Source of the DNA: an uncultured Prevotella sp.
Lineage (GTDB): Bacteria > Bacteroidota > Bacteroidia > Bacteroidales > Bacteroidaceae
Assembly (NCBI RefSeq): GCF_946407605.1
Contig: NZ_CAMJOS010000001.1
Location: forward strand, 124,001 to 188,000
Direction of reading: 5' to 3'
DNA length: 64,000 bases
The notes under the pieces were generated by a model. It was not told the DNA's origin, ran no database searches, and worked only from the letters and a program-made list of their open reading frames with translations. The position numbers were made by a program, and so were the translations under genes. Positions 53,591 to 63,065 of the stretch are shown in pieces. The stretch's first letter is position 1. The number at the start of each line of letters is the position of its first letter.

Positions 53591-53635
53591 AGAACCATCA
53601 ATTAATGTCATAAGAATTTGGTGGTTCTATTTTTT
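53591..53635 (+). terminator. Probable terminator downstream of ruvA
   Basis: AGAACCATCAA and TTGGTGGTTCT form 11 bp with one G-U pair, loop 16 bases, followed by ATTTTTT. Confidence 0.6.
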
Positions 53636-53739
53636 ATACCCAGATGCATGGCACAGAAACGATGGATCGCCTCAAGCAGGGTGAAGGCAACAAACGTGCC
53701 CGCTGGGGATGGTTCTCGCTGGTTATCTCGCCCAGCATG

Positions 53740-53816
53740 TTTACCTAAAGATGGTAGAAATCGTTTGGTAGCAATCATTATTTACCTCAAAATGGTAGCC
53801 ATGATTGTTTAGCTCA
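53740..53816. repeat. Degenerate TTTACCT/ATGGTAG repeats
   Basis: Three related words: TTTACCTAAAGATGGTAG, TTTGGTAGCAATCATTA and TTTACCTCAAAATGGTAG, followed by TTTAGCTC. Period about 17-27 bases. Confidence 0.5.
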
Positions 53817-53817
53817 T

Positions 53818-53853
53818 AAAAAGATAGGCCCTTTACGCAAAGGGCCTATCTTT
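53818..53853 (-). terminator. Terminator of nagB
   Basis: 15 bp AAAGATAGGCCCTTT/AAAGGGCCTATCTTT with a 4-base loop, then TT on the minus strand after TTTTT. It is the strongest hairpin of the gap. Confidence 0.85.
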
Positions 53854-53910
53854 ATGTAGGTATGATGCCCGTATCTTTCACTGAAAGGAGGCATCTGAAT
53901 AAATCGTAGA

Positions 53911-54705
53911 TTACAGCAGGTTGTTACGCTCAATATCCTTGAAGTAACGATAGGTGCCAACCTTCAGCTCCTCGCAGGCAGCATCATCGGCAACGATAAT
54001 ACCATGCTGGTGCATCTGCAGAGCAGAGATGGTCCACATGTGGTTGACAGAGCCCTCTACAGCAGCCTGCAGGGCGCGGCACTTAGCGTGACCATTAACC
54101 AGAATCATCACTTCCTTTGCAGCCATCACGGTACCTACACCTACGGTGAGTGCGGTTTTAGGCACCTTGTTGATGTCGTTGTCAAAGAAACGGCTGTTGG
54201 CAATGATCGTGTCAGTGGTCAGGGTCTTCTGACGTGTGCGACTGCTCAGGCTTGAGCCCGGCTCGTTGAAGGCGATGTGACCATCAGGGCCAATACCTCC
54301 CAGGAAGAGGTCGATACCACCAAACTTTTCAATCTCCTTCTCATAGGCAGCACACTCGGCAGCGAGGTCGGGAGCATTGCCGTTGAGAATATGGATATTC
54401 TCTTTGGGGCAATCGATGTGATTGAACAGGTTGGTGAACATGAACGAGTGGTAGCTCTCAGGATGCTCTACGGGCAGTGCCACGTATTCGTCCATATTGA
54501 AGGTTACAACGTTCTTGAACGACACCTTACCCTCCTGATAAGCCTTCACCAGGGCACGATACATGCCGATGGGTGATGAGCCAGTGGGGAGACCCAGCAC
54601 GAAAGGCTTCTCAGCTGTTGGCTTGGCAGCGTTAATCTTTGCTACAACATAATTTGCTGCCCACTGTGACATCAAATCATAATTCGGTTCGATAATTACT
54701 CTCAT
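53911..54705 (-). CDS. nagB: Glucosamine-6-phosphate deaminase
   Basis: A 264-residue isomerase-deaminase. [38 protein letters not shown], and the active-site [23 protein letters not shown] are conserved. Converts GlcN-6-P to fructose-6-P. With MurQ (27.8 kb) and NagA, absent from this window, it would complete MurNAc recycling. The start follows [15 protein letters not shown]. Confidence 0.96.
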   Translation of the reverse strand: MRVIIEPNYDLMSQWAANYVVAKINAAKPTAEKPFVLGLPTGSSPIGMYRALVKAYQEGKVSFKNVVTFNMDEYVALPVEHPESYHSFMFTNLFNHIDCPKENIHILNGNAPDLAAECAAYEKEIEKFGGIDLFLGGIGPDGHIAFNEPGSSLSSRTRQKTLTTDTIIANSRFFDNDINKVPKTALTVGVGTVMAAKEVMILVNGHAKCRALQAAVEGSVNHMWTISALQMHQHGIIVADDAACEELKVGTYRYFKDIERNNLL

Positions 54706-54735
54706 AATGTGTTTGTTTTTATTGATAAAAAGATA

Positions 54736-56352
54736 TTATTTGAATATTTTTCTTATGGTTCCGTCCTGTTTTCTGATGACGTAGACACCCTTCTGTGGCT
54801 CAGCAGCGAGGCGGCGACCGTTGAGGTCATAGATCTGGTGACAGGTGAAGGGTGAAGAGTGAAGAGTGAAGGGATGAGTTGTGATGCCATCGACCACTAC
54901 TGGTGCTCCTCCCATGAAGTCGAAGGAGATGAGTCCCTCGTCAGTCATCTTGATATTGGTGATGGGCTTATTAAACAGCGGATTGCCAGTCAAACCAGGA
55001 TAGAACATGACAGCCGCTGGCACCGAGGTATCTGTCAGACTGTCGTTTAGCACGCCACCTGTTGAATCGTCAATCCAAGGATAGGGTGATGTACTCAGAA
55101 GACGTCTGTTCATCTTCTGAGAATGCTCATAAGACCCTAAGCCCGCCTGCGTCAAATAGTCGTCCCAGGCGTCATAGTCCATATTGTCGGCATGCACTAG
55201 TTCGAAGCGACGCTTGGTGGCGTCGTTGTTCACCTTATTGTTCTTCCAAACCGAAGCCGAATAGTTTACATGATAAATGACGAGTCCTTTTCCTGGTGCA
55301 CCAGCATCCCATCCTCTCTGCTGACGGTTTTCGAGCAACAGCCATTCATCGTCAGAGTGCTTGATGATATAGGCATTGCCGCCTTCTTCTACAGGTTTCA
55401 ATCCCTCAATAGTCAACGAATCCTCTGTCAGTTCTACAGGCGTGAGCCATCCCATCAGCATCTTCTCAAGAGCTGTATAGTTAACGGGACACCAGCCGTA
55501 GTTGGTAAAATTACCACCATCCATCAAGTCCCATTCATCGCAAACAGAATAACCTGCAGAACTATTTGTCGGATAGATATCAGGCAGTCCCAGACTGTGG
55601 GAGAACTCATGACAAATGGTAGAAAATCCACAAGAGCGTGGTGTCTTTGTGGGCCACAGTTCAGCACAGGCAGAATAGTTCGAAATCTTCAAGCCGTCGG
55701 GTGTTGTAATGGTAGAGATAGAACTCGTGTTAGGCCATAAAAAACCATTGGTATTGAAATAGGGGCTGCTGGCATTGCCAGAGAAACTTGCGCACACAAA
55801 AATCACCTGATTGATGTAGCCGTTGCCGTTCCAGTCGTAGACGCTATAGTCCAGTGTGGGATTCTCCAGCAGCACTTTGTTGGCAGCCTCATACAACGCA
55901 TTGTCAGCGTAGTTCTTGGTGGACGATGTAGGATTCTCATAGGGCTGAGCCTTCTGACTCACCTTGACAGGTCCAAACACGTCGAACTGAAGATTCAGCA
56001 TACCATTTGACTGCGAGCGGAAATAGTCAGCCGCACAGCCAGGGCCGTTGCCTTCGTTATAGCCCGGCTCGTTCAGAATCTTCTCAAAGAAAGCCTTCGG
56101 ATTCTCGCAACTGAATACAGAGTCGACATAGTTAACCAGAATCACCATCTGACGATAGGTCTTTTCCGGATTCCAATTGGTATTGATGGCAGGCAGTTTC
56201 TGTCTGACAGCCCCTACCCTATTACCAACAGCAGGCACATCGTCAGAGATGTCTGGCAAACAGTTACCACGTATTACCTCGAACTCCTGCTGAGCAAAAG
56301 CAGCTACTGGCAGAAAAGCTAACAGGAAAAGAAGTCTTTTTACTTTCCGCAT
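54736..56352 (-). CDS. M6-family metallopeptidase with type 9 secretion tail
   Basis: A 538-residue secreted protease. Signal [21 protein letters not shown], then a domain with the zinc site [11 protein letters not shown] (248-258, HExxHxxGxxD), WPNTS and [10 protein letters not shown] that match M6 (immune inhibitor A-like) proteases. The C-terminal about 32 residues (YDLNGRRL, then [15 protein letters not shown]) look like a type 9 sorting tail. Residues 490-505 ([15 protein letters not shown]) between the body and that tail are encoded by an AGGTGAAGGGTGA tandem repeat. The start overlaps the end of fumarase by 13 bases. Confidence 0.88.
   Translation of the reverse strand: MRKVKRLLFLLAFLPVAAFAQQEFEVIRGNCLPDISDDVPAVGNRVGAVRQKLPAINTNWNPEKTYRQMVILVNYVDSVFSCENPKAFFEKILNEPGYNEGNGPGCAADYFRSQSNGMLNLQFDVFGPVKVSQKAQPYENPTSSTKNYADNALYEAANKVLLENPTLDYSVYDWNGNGYINQVIFVCASFSGNASSPYFNTNGFLWPNTSSISTITTPDGLKISNYSACAELWPTKTPRSCGFSTICHEFSHSLGLPDIYPTNSSAGYSVCDEWDLMDGGNFTNYGWCPVNYTALEKMLMGWLTPVELTEDSLTIEGLKPVEEGGNAYIIKHSDDEWLLLENRQQRGWDAGAPGKGLVIYHVNYSASVWKNNKVNNDATKRRFELVHADNMDYDAWDDYLTQAGLGSYEHSQKMNRRLLSTSPYPWIDDSTGGVLNDSLTDTSVPAAVMFYPGLTGNPLFNKPITNIKMTDEGLISFDFMGGAPVVVDGITTHPFTLHSSPFTCHQIYDLNGRRLAAEPQKGVYVIRKQDGTIRKIFK
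54842..54880 (-). repeat. In-frame tandem repeat inside the M6 peptidase
   Basis: Plus-strand AGGTGAAGGGTGAAGAGTGA words of 7 bp; on the coding strand they read as CAC/CCT/TTC/ACT-like codons, giving HPFT and SPFT. The repeat lies in the linker before the sorting tail. Confidence 0.8.
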
Positions 56353-57989
56353 GGTGTCCAGGGTTTCAGCGTCTTGAAGAAATCATTGCCCTTATCGTCC
56401 ACAAGAATAAATGCGGGGAAGTCCTCGACTTCAATCTTCCAGATGGCCTCCATACCCAGCTCAGGATATTCCACACATTCGATGCTCTTGATTGAGCTCT
56501 GCGAGAGGACAGCAGCCACACCACCGATGGTTCCGAGGTAGAAACCACCATGCTTCTTACAAGCCTCGGTAACAACATCTGAACGATTACCCTTGGCAAT
56601 CATCACGAGCGATGCGCCATTAGCCTGGAACTCATCTACGTATGGGTCCATACGGTTAGCTGTGGTCGGGCCCATCGAACCACAAGGATAGCCCTCTGGC
56701 GTCTTAGCTGGTCCAGCATACAGCACTGGGTACTTCTTGAAGTACTCAGGCATACCTTCACCGGCATCCAGACGAGCCTTCAGCTTAGCGTGAGCGATAT
56801 CACGGGCCACGATGATGGTACCCTTCAGGTTCACACGTGTGCTTACAGGATACTTAGAGAGCTCAGCACGTACAGCATCGATACCCTCGTTCAGGTCGAT
56901 CTCGATACCCTTGCCGCCCTCACCTGGCTTGCGCAGCTCCTCAGGGATAAGCTCTGTTGGGTTGCTGTCCATCTTCTCCAGCCAGATACCATCTGCATTG
57001 ATCTTAGCCTTGATGTTACGGTCGGCCGAGCAGCTAACACCCATACCGATAGGACAGCTTGCACCATGACGTGGCAGACGGATCACACGGATGTCGTGAG
57101 CCAGATACTTACCACCGAACTGTGCACCCAGTCCGATCTTCTGAGCCTCCTTAATCAGCTTCTGCTCCAGGTCGATATCACGGAAAGCACGACCGGTCTC
57201 GTCACCAGTTGTTGGCAGACCGTCGTAGAACTTGATCGAAGCCAGCTTCACTGTCAGCAGGTTCTTCTCAGCTGATGTACCACCGATAACGAATGCGATG
57301 TGGTATGGAGGACATGCAGCTGTACCCAAACTCTTCATTTTCTCTACCAAGAATGGGATGAGTGTACCCTCGTTCTGGATAGTAGCCTTTGTCATTGGGT
57401 AGAAATAGGTCTTGTTAGCAGAGCCACCACCCTTAGCTACCATCACAAACTTATACTCAGCACCCTCTGTTGCCTCGATGTCAATCTGTGCAGGCAGGTT
57501 GCAACGGGTGTTCACCTCGTCGTACATGTTCAGAGGAGCATTCTGCGAGTAGCGCAGGTTGTCCTGAGTAAAGGTGTTGAACACACCCAGGCTCAGAGCT
57601 TCTTCATCCTCGAAACCTGTCCATATCTGCTGTCCCTTCTCACCGTGGATGATAGCAGTACCAGTGTCCTGACAGAAAGGCAGGATACCCTTGCAAGCCA
57701 CCTCTGCATTGCGCAGGAACTGCAGGGCTACATACTTATCATTCTCACTGGCCTCTGGGTCGGTGAGGATCTTAGCCACCTGGAGGTTATGCTCTCTGCG
57801 CAGCATAAACTCCACATCGTGGAAAGCCTGCTGGGCCAAGAGAGTCAGGGCCTCTTTCGAGACCTTTACGATTTGCTTACCTTCAAACTCGGCGGTAGTA
57901 ATGCCTTCCTTCGAAAGCAGTCTATACTCCGTCTTATCCTCGCCCACCTGAAACATGGGGGCATACTTGAACTGTACTGGTGTTGCCAT
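56340..57989 (-). CDS. fumB: Class I fumarate hydratase (4Fe-4S type)
   Basis: A 549-residue dehydratase with the N-terminal iron-sulfur part ([16 protein letters not shown], and the central [15 protein letters not shown] cysteines) and the C-terminal beta part ([37 protein letters not shown]). It interconverts fumarate and malate. Gene symbol could also be fumA; the type is certain, the naming is not. A near-consensus promoter is at 58018-58049. Its end is overlapped by the peptidase gene. Confidence 0.93.
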   Translation of the reverse strand: MATPVQFKYAPMFQVGEDKTEYRLLSKEGITTAEFEGKQIVKVSKEALTLLAQQAFHDVEFMLRREHNLQVAKILTDPEASENDKYVALQFLRNAEVACKGILPFCQDTGTAIIHGEKGQQIWTGFEDEEALSLGVFNTFTQDNLRYSQNAPLNMYDEVNTRCNLPAQIDIEATEGAEYKFVMVAKGGGSANKTYFYPMTKATIQNEGTLIPFLVEKMKSLGTAACPPYHIAFVIGGTSAEKNLLTVKLASIKFYDGLPTTGDETGRAFRDIDLEQKLIKEAQKIGLGAQFGGKYLAHDIRVIRLPRHGASCPIGMGVSCSADRNIKAKINADGIWLEKMDSNPTELIPEELRKPGEGGKGIEIDLNEGIDAVRAELSKYPVSTRVNLKGTIIVARDIAHAKLKARLDAGEGMPEYFKKYPVLYAGPAKTPEGYPCGSMGPTTANRMDPYVDEFQANGASLVMIAKGNRSDVVTEACKKHGGFYLGTIGGVAAVLSQSSIKSIECVEYPELGMEAIWKIEVEDFPAFILVDDKGNDFFKTLKPWTPCGK

Positions 57990-58017
57990 AGCTATGTAAT
58001 ATTTGTTTTACTGGGCA

Positions 58018-58049
58018 CAAAAGTACAACAAAAAAACGAGACTCGCAAA
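58018..58049 (-). promoter_or_regulatory. Promoter of fumarase
   Basis: TACTTTTG (58018-58025, minus) with TTTG (58046-58049), 20 bases between. The TTTG is in the loop of the next terminator, so the M16 terminator and this promoter overlap. Confidence 0.7.
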
Positions 58050-58069
58050 CATTGAGTCCCGTTTTTTTT
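58029..58069 (-). terminator. Terminator of the M16 peptidase gene
   Basis: AACGxGACTC and GAGTCxCGTT pair over at least 9 bp (one G-U on the minus strand) around a 9-base loop, with T runs at both ends. Confidence 0.85.
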
Positions 58070-58090
58070 ATCGCGACATAACTTTCAGCC

Positions 58091-60991
58091 TTAGTAGCCG
58101 AAGATTTCATCGGTGGTGAGGCGCTTCACAGGACCATATTCCTGTAGGGCAGCCATATCGAGGTCGGCCTCATCGCCCAGGATGATATAGCGATAAGGCT
58201 TCTTTGCCATCTGCTGCTGTTCAAAAGCCACCACATCCTTCAGGGTGATGTCAGGCAGGGCGTTGTAGATGCGTTCGTTGACGTCATAGTCAATGCCACG
58301 CTGCTTGGCCCAGAGCCATGCACTAATGAGTCCGAACTTCGTGGTGCGCTGACTTGCCAATCGCTTGGTAATCGACTCCTTTGCAATCTTGAATGCCTCC
58401 TCACTCTGAGGAATGCTGTCGAGGATAGCATGGAACTGTCGCACGCAGTCCATCATCTTATCGTTCTGGGTGATGATATGCGTGAAATAATACTCGCTCT
58501 CGTCCTGATAGTCGGGCTGACGATACAGGGCATAGGCATTATAGGCCAGTCCGCGAGCCTCACGCAGCTCCTGGAACACGATGGTATTCATGCCGCCGCC
58601 ATAGTACTCGTTAAACACAGCTTGGATAGGATCTTCGTCGTGGTTCCACTGACGCAGCTCGTTGTGATACATGCGCATATAGATGTTCTTAGCGTCGTAA
58701 GGTGCCAGCCATATCTCGTTCTGAGGTGTCTCCTGCAGGGCATAGTGCTGTGCCTCCTCAGGCTTCTTTAACTCGGAAATCTTCGAGAGATGCGATTCGA
58801 GACATTCGGCCAGTTTGTTCTCTGCCGTAGGACCGTAATACAATACGGTGTGCTCAAACTGGCTGAGGTTCTTCAGCAGGTCGAGCAGTTCCTGCGGGTC
58901 GGTCTCTGCCAATTGCTGTGCTGTGAGTGCATGACGATAGGGGTTGTAGGGGCCGTAGATGCTATAGTAATAGAGGTACTGGAAGTTGGCCTGCTGGTCG
59001 AACTTATTATCCATACGTCCCTTCTCGCGAATGGCGATATACTGCTGATAGGCATCGTTATCCACCTTAGCATGCTGCATCACATGCTCGAGCAGAGCCA
59101 GCGCCTGAGGCATGTTCTCGTCAAGACCACTGAGGCTGACGGTGATGCTGCGATCACCCACGCTGATGTTATAGTTGCATGCTAACTTATAGAACTGCTG
59201 CTTCAGCTGCTCGGCAGTAAGCGAGTCGGTACCGAGATACTCCAGATACTCTGCGGCATTATCGTAGCGCACATCGTTCTCCTGTCCCAGATCATAGCGG
59301 AAAGCCAGTGTGAAGCGTCCGTTCTCCTTGTTCTGCACATAGACATAAGGCAACTGAGGTTTGAACTCTCCAAAGGTCAGATCGTTCTTGAAGTCCACGA
59401 AGCGCGGCTGTATGGGCTTCACCTCCGTGTTCTGAATCTCCTTCACAAAGTCACTCACCATATCGCGGTTGGTGGGGATAGCCGTAATCTCAGGCTTGTC
59501 TATCTTCTTCTGAGTGGAGTCAACGCCCTGACGCTTATACACAGCCACGTAGTTCTCTCCAAAGTGCTTATTGGCAAAGTCCACAATCTGCTGTTTGGTC
59601 ATACCCTCCACACGCTCCAGCGATTTCACCTCCTGCTCCCATGATGCGCCGTTGATAAAGGCCTGCACAAACATATTGGCACGAGCGCGGTTGCTCTCTA
59701 GTGCGTTGTAATAGCGCAACTTCAGGTTGTTGATGACAGAAGGCAGCAGGTCGTCAGAGAACTCGCCCTTCCTCAGCTTGCTTATCTCCCGCTGCAGCAA
59801 GTCGCGCACCTCGTCAAGTGTCTGTCCGTCCTTTGGTGTGCCTGCCAGGATAAAGGTAGAATAGTCCATACCCGTCTGAACGCCGCCCCATGATTCGAGC
59901 ATCTTCATCTGCTGGTTGATATCGAGGTCAAGCAGACCTGCAGTACCATTGCTCAGCATGCTCTCTATCACCTGCAGGGTGTCTATTTGCAGCGAAGAGG
60001 CGCCGTTGAAGCGATAGCCCATCCAGATGGTCTCAGCCTCTAATCCTATCACGGTAGTGTCGACCACTTGCGTCAGGGGCGCCTGCTCTGGGAACTCAGG
60101 CTGCGACACATCGTCGCCAGGCTGCCACTGTCCGAAATGCTTGTCGATGATGGCGATGACCTCATCAGGATCGAAGTCGCCAGCCATACAGATAGCCACA
60201 TTGTTGGGCACGTACCATTTCTTGAAATAGTTCTTGATATTGGTAATCGAAGGGTTCTTCAGATGCTCCTGTGTACCAATAGTGGTCTGCGTACCGTAGG
60301 GGTGCGTTGGATAGAGCTTGGCCAGCAGGGCATTAAACAACTTGTCTACATCATCCGACAGATGGATGTTATACTCCTCGTAAACGGCCTCCAGCTCGGT
60401 GTGGAATCCGCGGATGGTCATATTCATGAAGCGGTCGGCCTGGATCTTGGCCCAATTGTCTATCTCGTTCGAGGGAATGTCCTCCACATAGCAGGTCACA
60501 TCGTTCGACGTATAGGCATTCGAGCCCTCCGAGCCGATGATAGCCATCAGCTTGTCGTACTCATTGGGAATATTGTATTGGGCAGCCAGCTGACTCACAG
60601 AGTCAATCTCGTGGTACGCCTGTCTGCGGGCCTCGGGGTCTGTCAGCTGACGATAGGCTTCATAGCGTTGCTCTATCTCATCGAGCAAAGGTGCTTCAGC
60701 CTCTACGTTGCTAGCTCCGAAGTGCGTGGTGCCCTTAAACATCAGGTGCTCCAGATAGTGTGCCAGACCCGTTGTCTCTGCGGGGTCATTCTTCGAACCT
60801 GTGCGCACTGCGATAAAGGTCTGTATGCGCGGTTCTTCGTTGTTCACACTCAGATAGACCTTCAGTCCGTTGTCCAACGTGTAGATGCGTGTCTGTGACA
60901 TATCGCCATCCACCGTCTCATACTTGTACTTCGAACAGGAGCACATAAGCACTCCTGTCAAAGCAATTCCCAAAAGAAGTTTCAGTTTCAT
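58091..60991 (-). CDS. M16 (pitrilysin) metallopeptidase lipoprotein
   Basis: A 966-residue insulinase-type protease, exported as a lipoprotein (MKLKLLLGIALTGVLMCSC). Zinc site HYLEH at 78-82 (inverted HxxEH), with the distal Glu in LEAVYEEYN. The second half is the usual inactive M16 partner domain. It degrades peptides in the periplasm or at the surface. The DUF4954 gene ends 37 bases before it on the same strand, so they are probably one operon. Confidence 0.93.
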   Translation of the reverse strand: MKLKLLLGIALTGVLMCSCSKYKYETVDGDMSQTRIYTLDNGLKVYLSVNNEEPRIQTFIAVRTGSKNDPAETTGLAHYLEHLMFKGTTHFGASNVEAEAPLLDEIEQRYEAYRQLTDPEARRQAYHEIDSVSQLAAQYNIPNEYDKLMAIIGSEGSNAYTSNDVTCYVEDIPSNEIDNWAKIQADRFMNMTIRGFHTELEAVYEEYNIHLSDDVDKLFNALLAKLYPTHPYGTQTTIGTQEHLKNPSITNIKNYFKKWYVPNNVAICMAGDFDPDEVIAIIDKHFGQWQPGDDVSQPEFPEQAPLTQVVDTTVIGLEAETIWMGYRFNGASSLQIDTLQVIESMLSNGTAGLLDLDINQQMKMLESWGGVQTGMDYSTFILAGTPKDGQTLDEVRDLLQREISKLRKGEFSDDLLPSVINNLKLRYYNALESNRARANMFVQAFINGASWEQEVKSLERVEGMTKQQIVDFANKHFGENYVAVYKRQGVDSTQKKIDKPEITAIPTNRDMVSDFVKEIQNTEVKPIQPRFVDFKNDLTFGEFKPQLPYVYVQNKENGRFTLAFRYDLGQENDVRYDNAAEYLEYLGTDSLTAEQLKQQFYKLACNYNISVGDRSITVSLSGLDENMPQALALLEHVMQHAKVDNDAYQQYIAIREKGRMDNKFDQQANFQYLYYYSIYGPYNPYRHALTAQQLAETDPQELLDLLKNLSQFEHTVLYYGPTAENKLAECLESHLSKISELKKPEEAQHYALQETPQNEIWLAPYDAKNIYMRMYHNELRQWNHDEDPIQAVFNEYYGGGMNTIVFQELREARGLAYNAYALYRQPDYQDESEYYFTHIITQNDKMMDCVRQFHAILDSIPQSEEAFKIAKESITKRLASQRTTKFGLISAWLWAKQRGIDYDVNERIYNALPDITLKDVVAFEQQQMAKKPYRYIILGDEADLDMAALQEYGPVKRLTTDEIFGY

Positions 60992-61028
60992 TATTCGTTT
61001 AATTCGTTATTTTCGATGTTGAAAAGTA

Positions 61029-62882
61029 TTAATTTTCGTAATCAATTTCGTGGTCGAGCTTCGAGAGGAAGTCCTCATAAACCTCCTGCTCCACATCACC
61101 CATCTGGTATTCCTTCTCAGCATCCTTGCGGATTTCGGCAATCCAGGCACGACGTGCCTTGACATAATCCTCGCGGATACGTTCGCAGGCAGCATTGTCG
61201 AGCTCTGTCAGGTGATAGTAGTCCAACAGAAGTTGGTAGCTCCAGGCCCAGCGGTAGTCGCTGTAGTGGTCGTTAATCTCCTCGAAGCGTGTGAGCACTT
61301 GCTGGATGTTCTCGATACGTCCCTCCTTAATGTCGTCAATGAGTCGCAGCTCTTCGCTCTCAGGCAGCAGCAGTCCGCTGAGGTCCGACCAGTTGCCCTT
61401 GCCTACCTCCGACTTGGGATAGCCGAAGAAGCCCTCCTTCTGTGCACGCTTCAGCACGGCACCCATATAGATGCGCAGGGCGATGTCGTAGTATTTCAAG
61501 CCCTTCTTCAGCGACGAGGCGTTGATCACATATTCATGGAAGTTATACGTGGTCACATTATCGCCCGAGGCGGCACGCAGGGCCTTCAGAATCTCGATAC
61601 CCTGTATAATCTCGCCCACGGTGAAGGGGCTGAGCCAGTCGAAGTTGATGATACTCTTCTTCGACAACTTGCTGCGCTTGTCGCGCTTGGGCCATTTCTT
61701 AATATCACGATACAGACCCACGGTGGTGATGTTACGACCTGGCGACAGGTACATCGTCTCGCCGTAGGCAATGAGATATGAAAACGGCAGACAACGGGTG
61801 TCAGGATGGTGCATTAGCTTGCCGAAGCACACCGAGAAGGCACCGATAGTGGCAGGCATTAGCACATACGATCCCGAGGCGGTCTTGGTGCCACGCTCCA
61901 GGGTGCCATAGTGCAGCGGGCCCATCTTATAGGCGTGGTTCGAGAAGTTTGTGTTCGAACCAGCGTTATAGAACGAGAACTGTCCGCCAATGAGCAGCGA
62001 GCTCTTATGGTGCGATGCTGAGAACGGACCGCAGAAGGCGGCGCAGGCCTCACCGTTGGCCATGAAGCTGTTGGCAAAAAACAGGCTGGCCTCAGCCGTG
62101 AAGCCGTTGGTAATCTGACAGGCCTCGCCCACGAAGCAGTCCTGCATCTTCACCGAGTTATTGATAGAGCATCCGTCGCAGATAATCGAGTTCTCGCAGA
62201 TGACGCCAGTGCCGATAAACACAGGTGCATCCTCACTGCTCAGTATGGTACATTCGTTCAGTCGGGCACAGCCGCTAATCTCGCAGTCACCTTTGATCAC
62301 CGTATTGATGATGTCCTTGGTGTTGATAATCTTCACGCTGTTGCCAATGATGCCACGCTCTGGTGTCGATACGCGCACCTCGTCGTCAATCAGCTGGCGC
62401 AAACGGTTCACCAGGGCCTTGTCGCGGTTGTGCTTCACCATGAAGGCAGCCAGCTGCGAGTTCAGCTCACGAAACAGCACAATGTTGCCGTCGCCCATCT
62501 CGTTCAGCACGCTGATGGTAGAGCCGGCACCATAGCTGGCTCCCTCGCGTGTCTCCAGTGTCGAGATGTTCGAGATGTAGCAGTCGTCGCCAATGGTGTA
62601 GTTGTTGATGAAGTTGCCCACCTTCTCAATCAGACAGTCGTTGCCCACGCTGACGTTACGCAGTGTGGCATCGTTAATACCTGAATGCTTGAAGAAGCCC
62701 TTGGCCACCTCAATCTTCTTTTCGAATTTACCCAGGCGGATATCGCCATAGAATATCGCGCGATGGAAGTTATACGGACGAAACTCTTCGTCAACCATCA
62801 CTCTGTCCCAGTCCTCGGCCCAACACACGTTGTTCTCAAGCACCTGGATCTCCTCCTGTGTCAAATGCCTGTAGTCTCTCAT
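61029..62882 (-). CDS. DUF4954 family protein
   Basis: A 617-residue protein, MRDYRHLTQEEIQVLENN; the ATG at 62882 is chosen over a frame that continues upstream into the promoter. The middle is rich in hexapeptide-like strands (ISNISTLETREGASYGAGSTISVLNEMG, IICENSIICDGCSINNSVKMQDC) typical of a left-handed beta helix, resembling acyl or nucleotidyl transferases. The family is common in Bacteroidales; its function is unknown. No signal peptide, so cytoplasmic. Confidence 0.82.
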   Translation of the reverse strand: MRDYRHLTQEEIQVLENNVCWAEDWDRVMVDEEFRPYNFHRAIFYGDIRLGKFEKKIEVAKGFFKHSGINDATLRNVSVGNDCLIEKVGNFINNYTIGDDCYISNISTLETREGASYGAGSTISVLNEMGDGNIVLFRELNSQLAAFMVKHNRDKALVNRLRQLIDDEVRVSTPERGIIGNSVKIINTKDIINTVIKGDCEISGCARLNECTILSSEDAPVFIGTGVICENSIICDGCSINNSVKMQDCFVGEACQITNGFTAEASLFFANSFMANGEACAAFCGPFSASHHKSSLLIGGQFSFYNAGSNTNFSNHAYKMGPLHYGTLERGTKTASGSYVLMPATIGAFSVCFGKLMHHPDTRCLPFSYLIAYGETMYLSPGRNITTVGLYRDIKKWPKRDKRSKLSKKSIINFDWLSPFTVGEIIQGIEILKALRAASGDNVTTYNFHEYVINASSLKKGLKYYDIALRIYMGAVLKRAQKEGFFGYPKSEVGKGNWSDLSGLLLPESEELRLIDDIKEGRIENIQQVLTRFEEINDHYSDYRWAWSYQLLLDYYHLTELDNAACERIREDYVKARRAWIAEIRKDAEKEYQMGDVEQEVYEDFLSKLDHEIDYEN

Positions 62883-62918
62883 AAGGTTCTGTTTGTTTGT
62901 GTATAAAAAAAAGCGCTG

Positions 62919-62949
62919 CAAAGATACTAACAATAATCGAAAATTCCAA
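62919..62949 (-). promoter_or_regulatory. Promoter of the DUF4954-M16 operon
   Basis: TATCTTTG (62919-62926, minus) with TTG at 62947-62949, spacing 20. Confidence 0.6.
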
Positions 62950-63065
62950 GTAAATACAAAAAAAAAAAAATCATAAAAATAATCATGGTTAGGAGATAAT
63001 AATCAGTTAGGAAAAACGTTATAAAAGAAACAAGCAACGCATAACTGAAAAAAACTACATCACCT

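Larger units (their letters stand above)
53431..53910. other. 480-base gap with two repeat clusters and two terminators
   Basis: No gene is supported between ruvA and nagB. The first part (53444-53528) has four tandem copies of a 21-24 base unit, and the second part (about 53740-53816) has shorter TTTACCT/ATGGTAG repeats. One hairpin lies between them at 53591-53635 and a second, strong one at 53818-53853. A 64-codon frame inside lacks any recognisable motif. Confidence 0.7.

Noticed and set aside
53641..53812. A possible small gene between ruvA and nagB
   Set aside because: The frame runs through repeats, has no start context and no motif.
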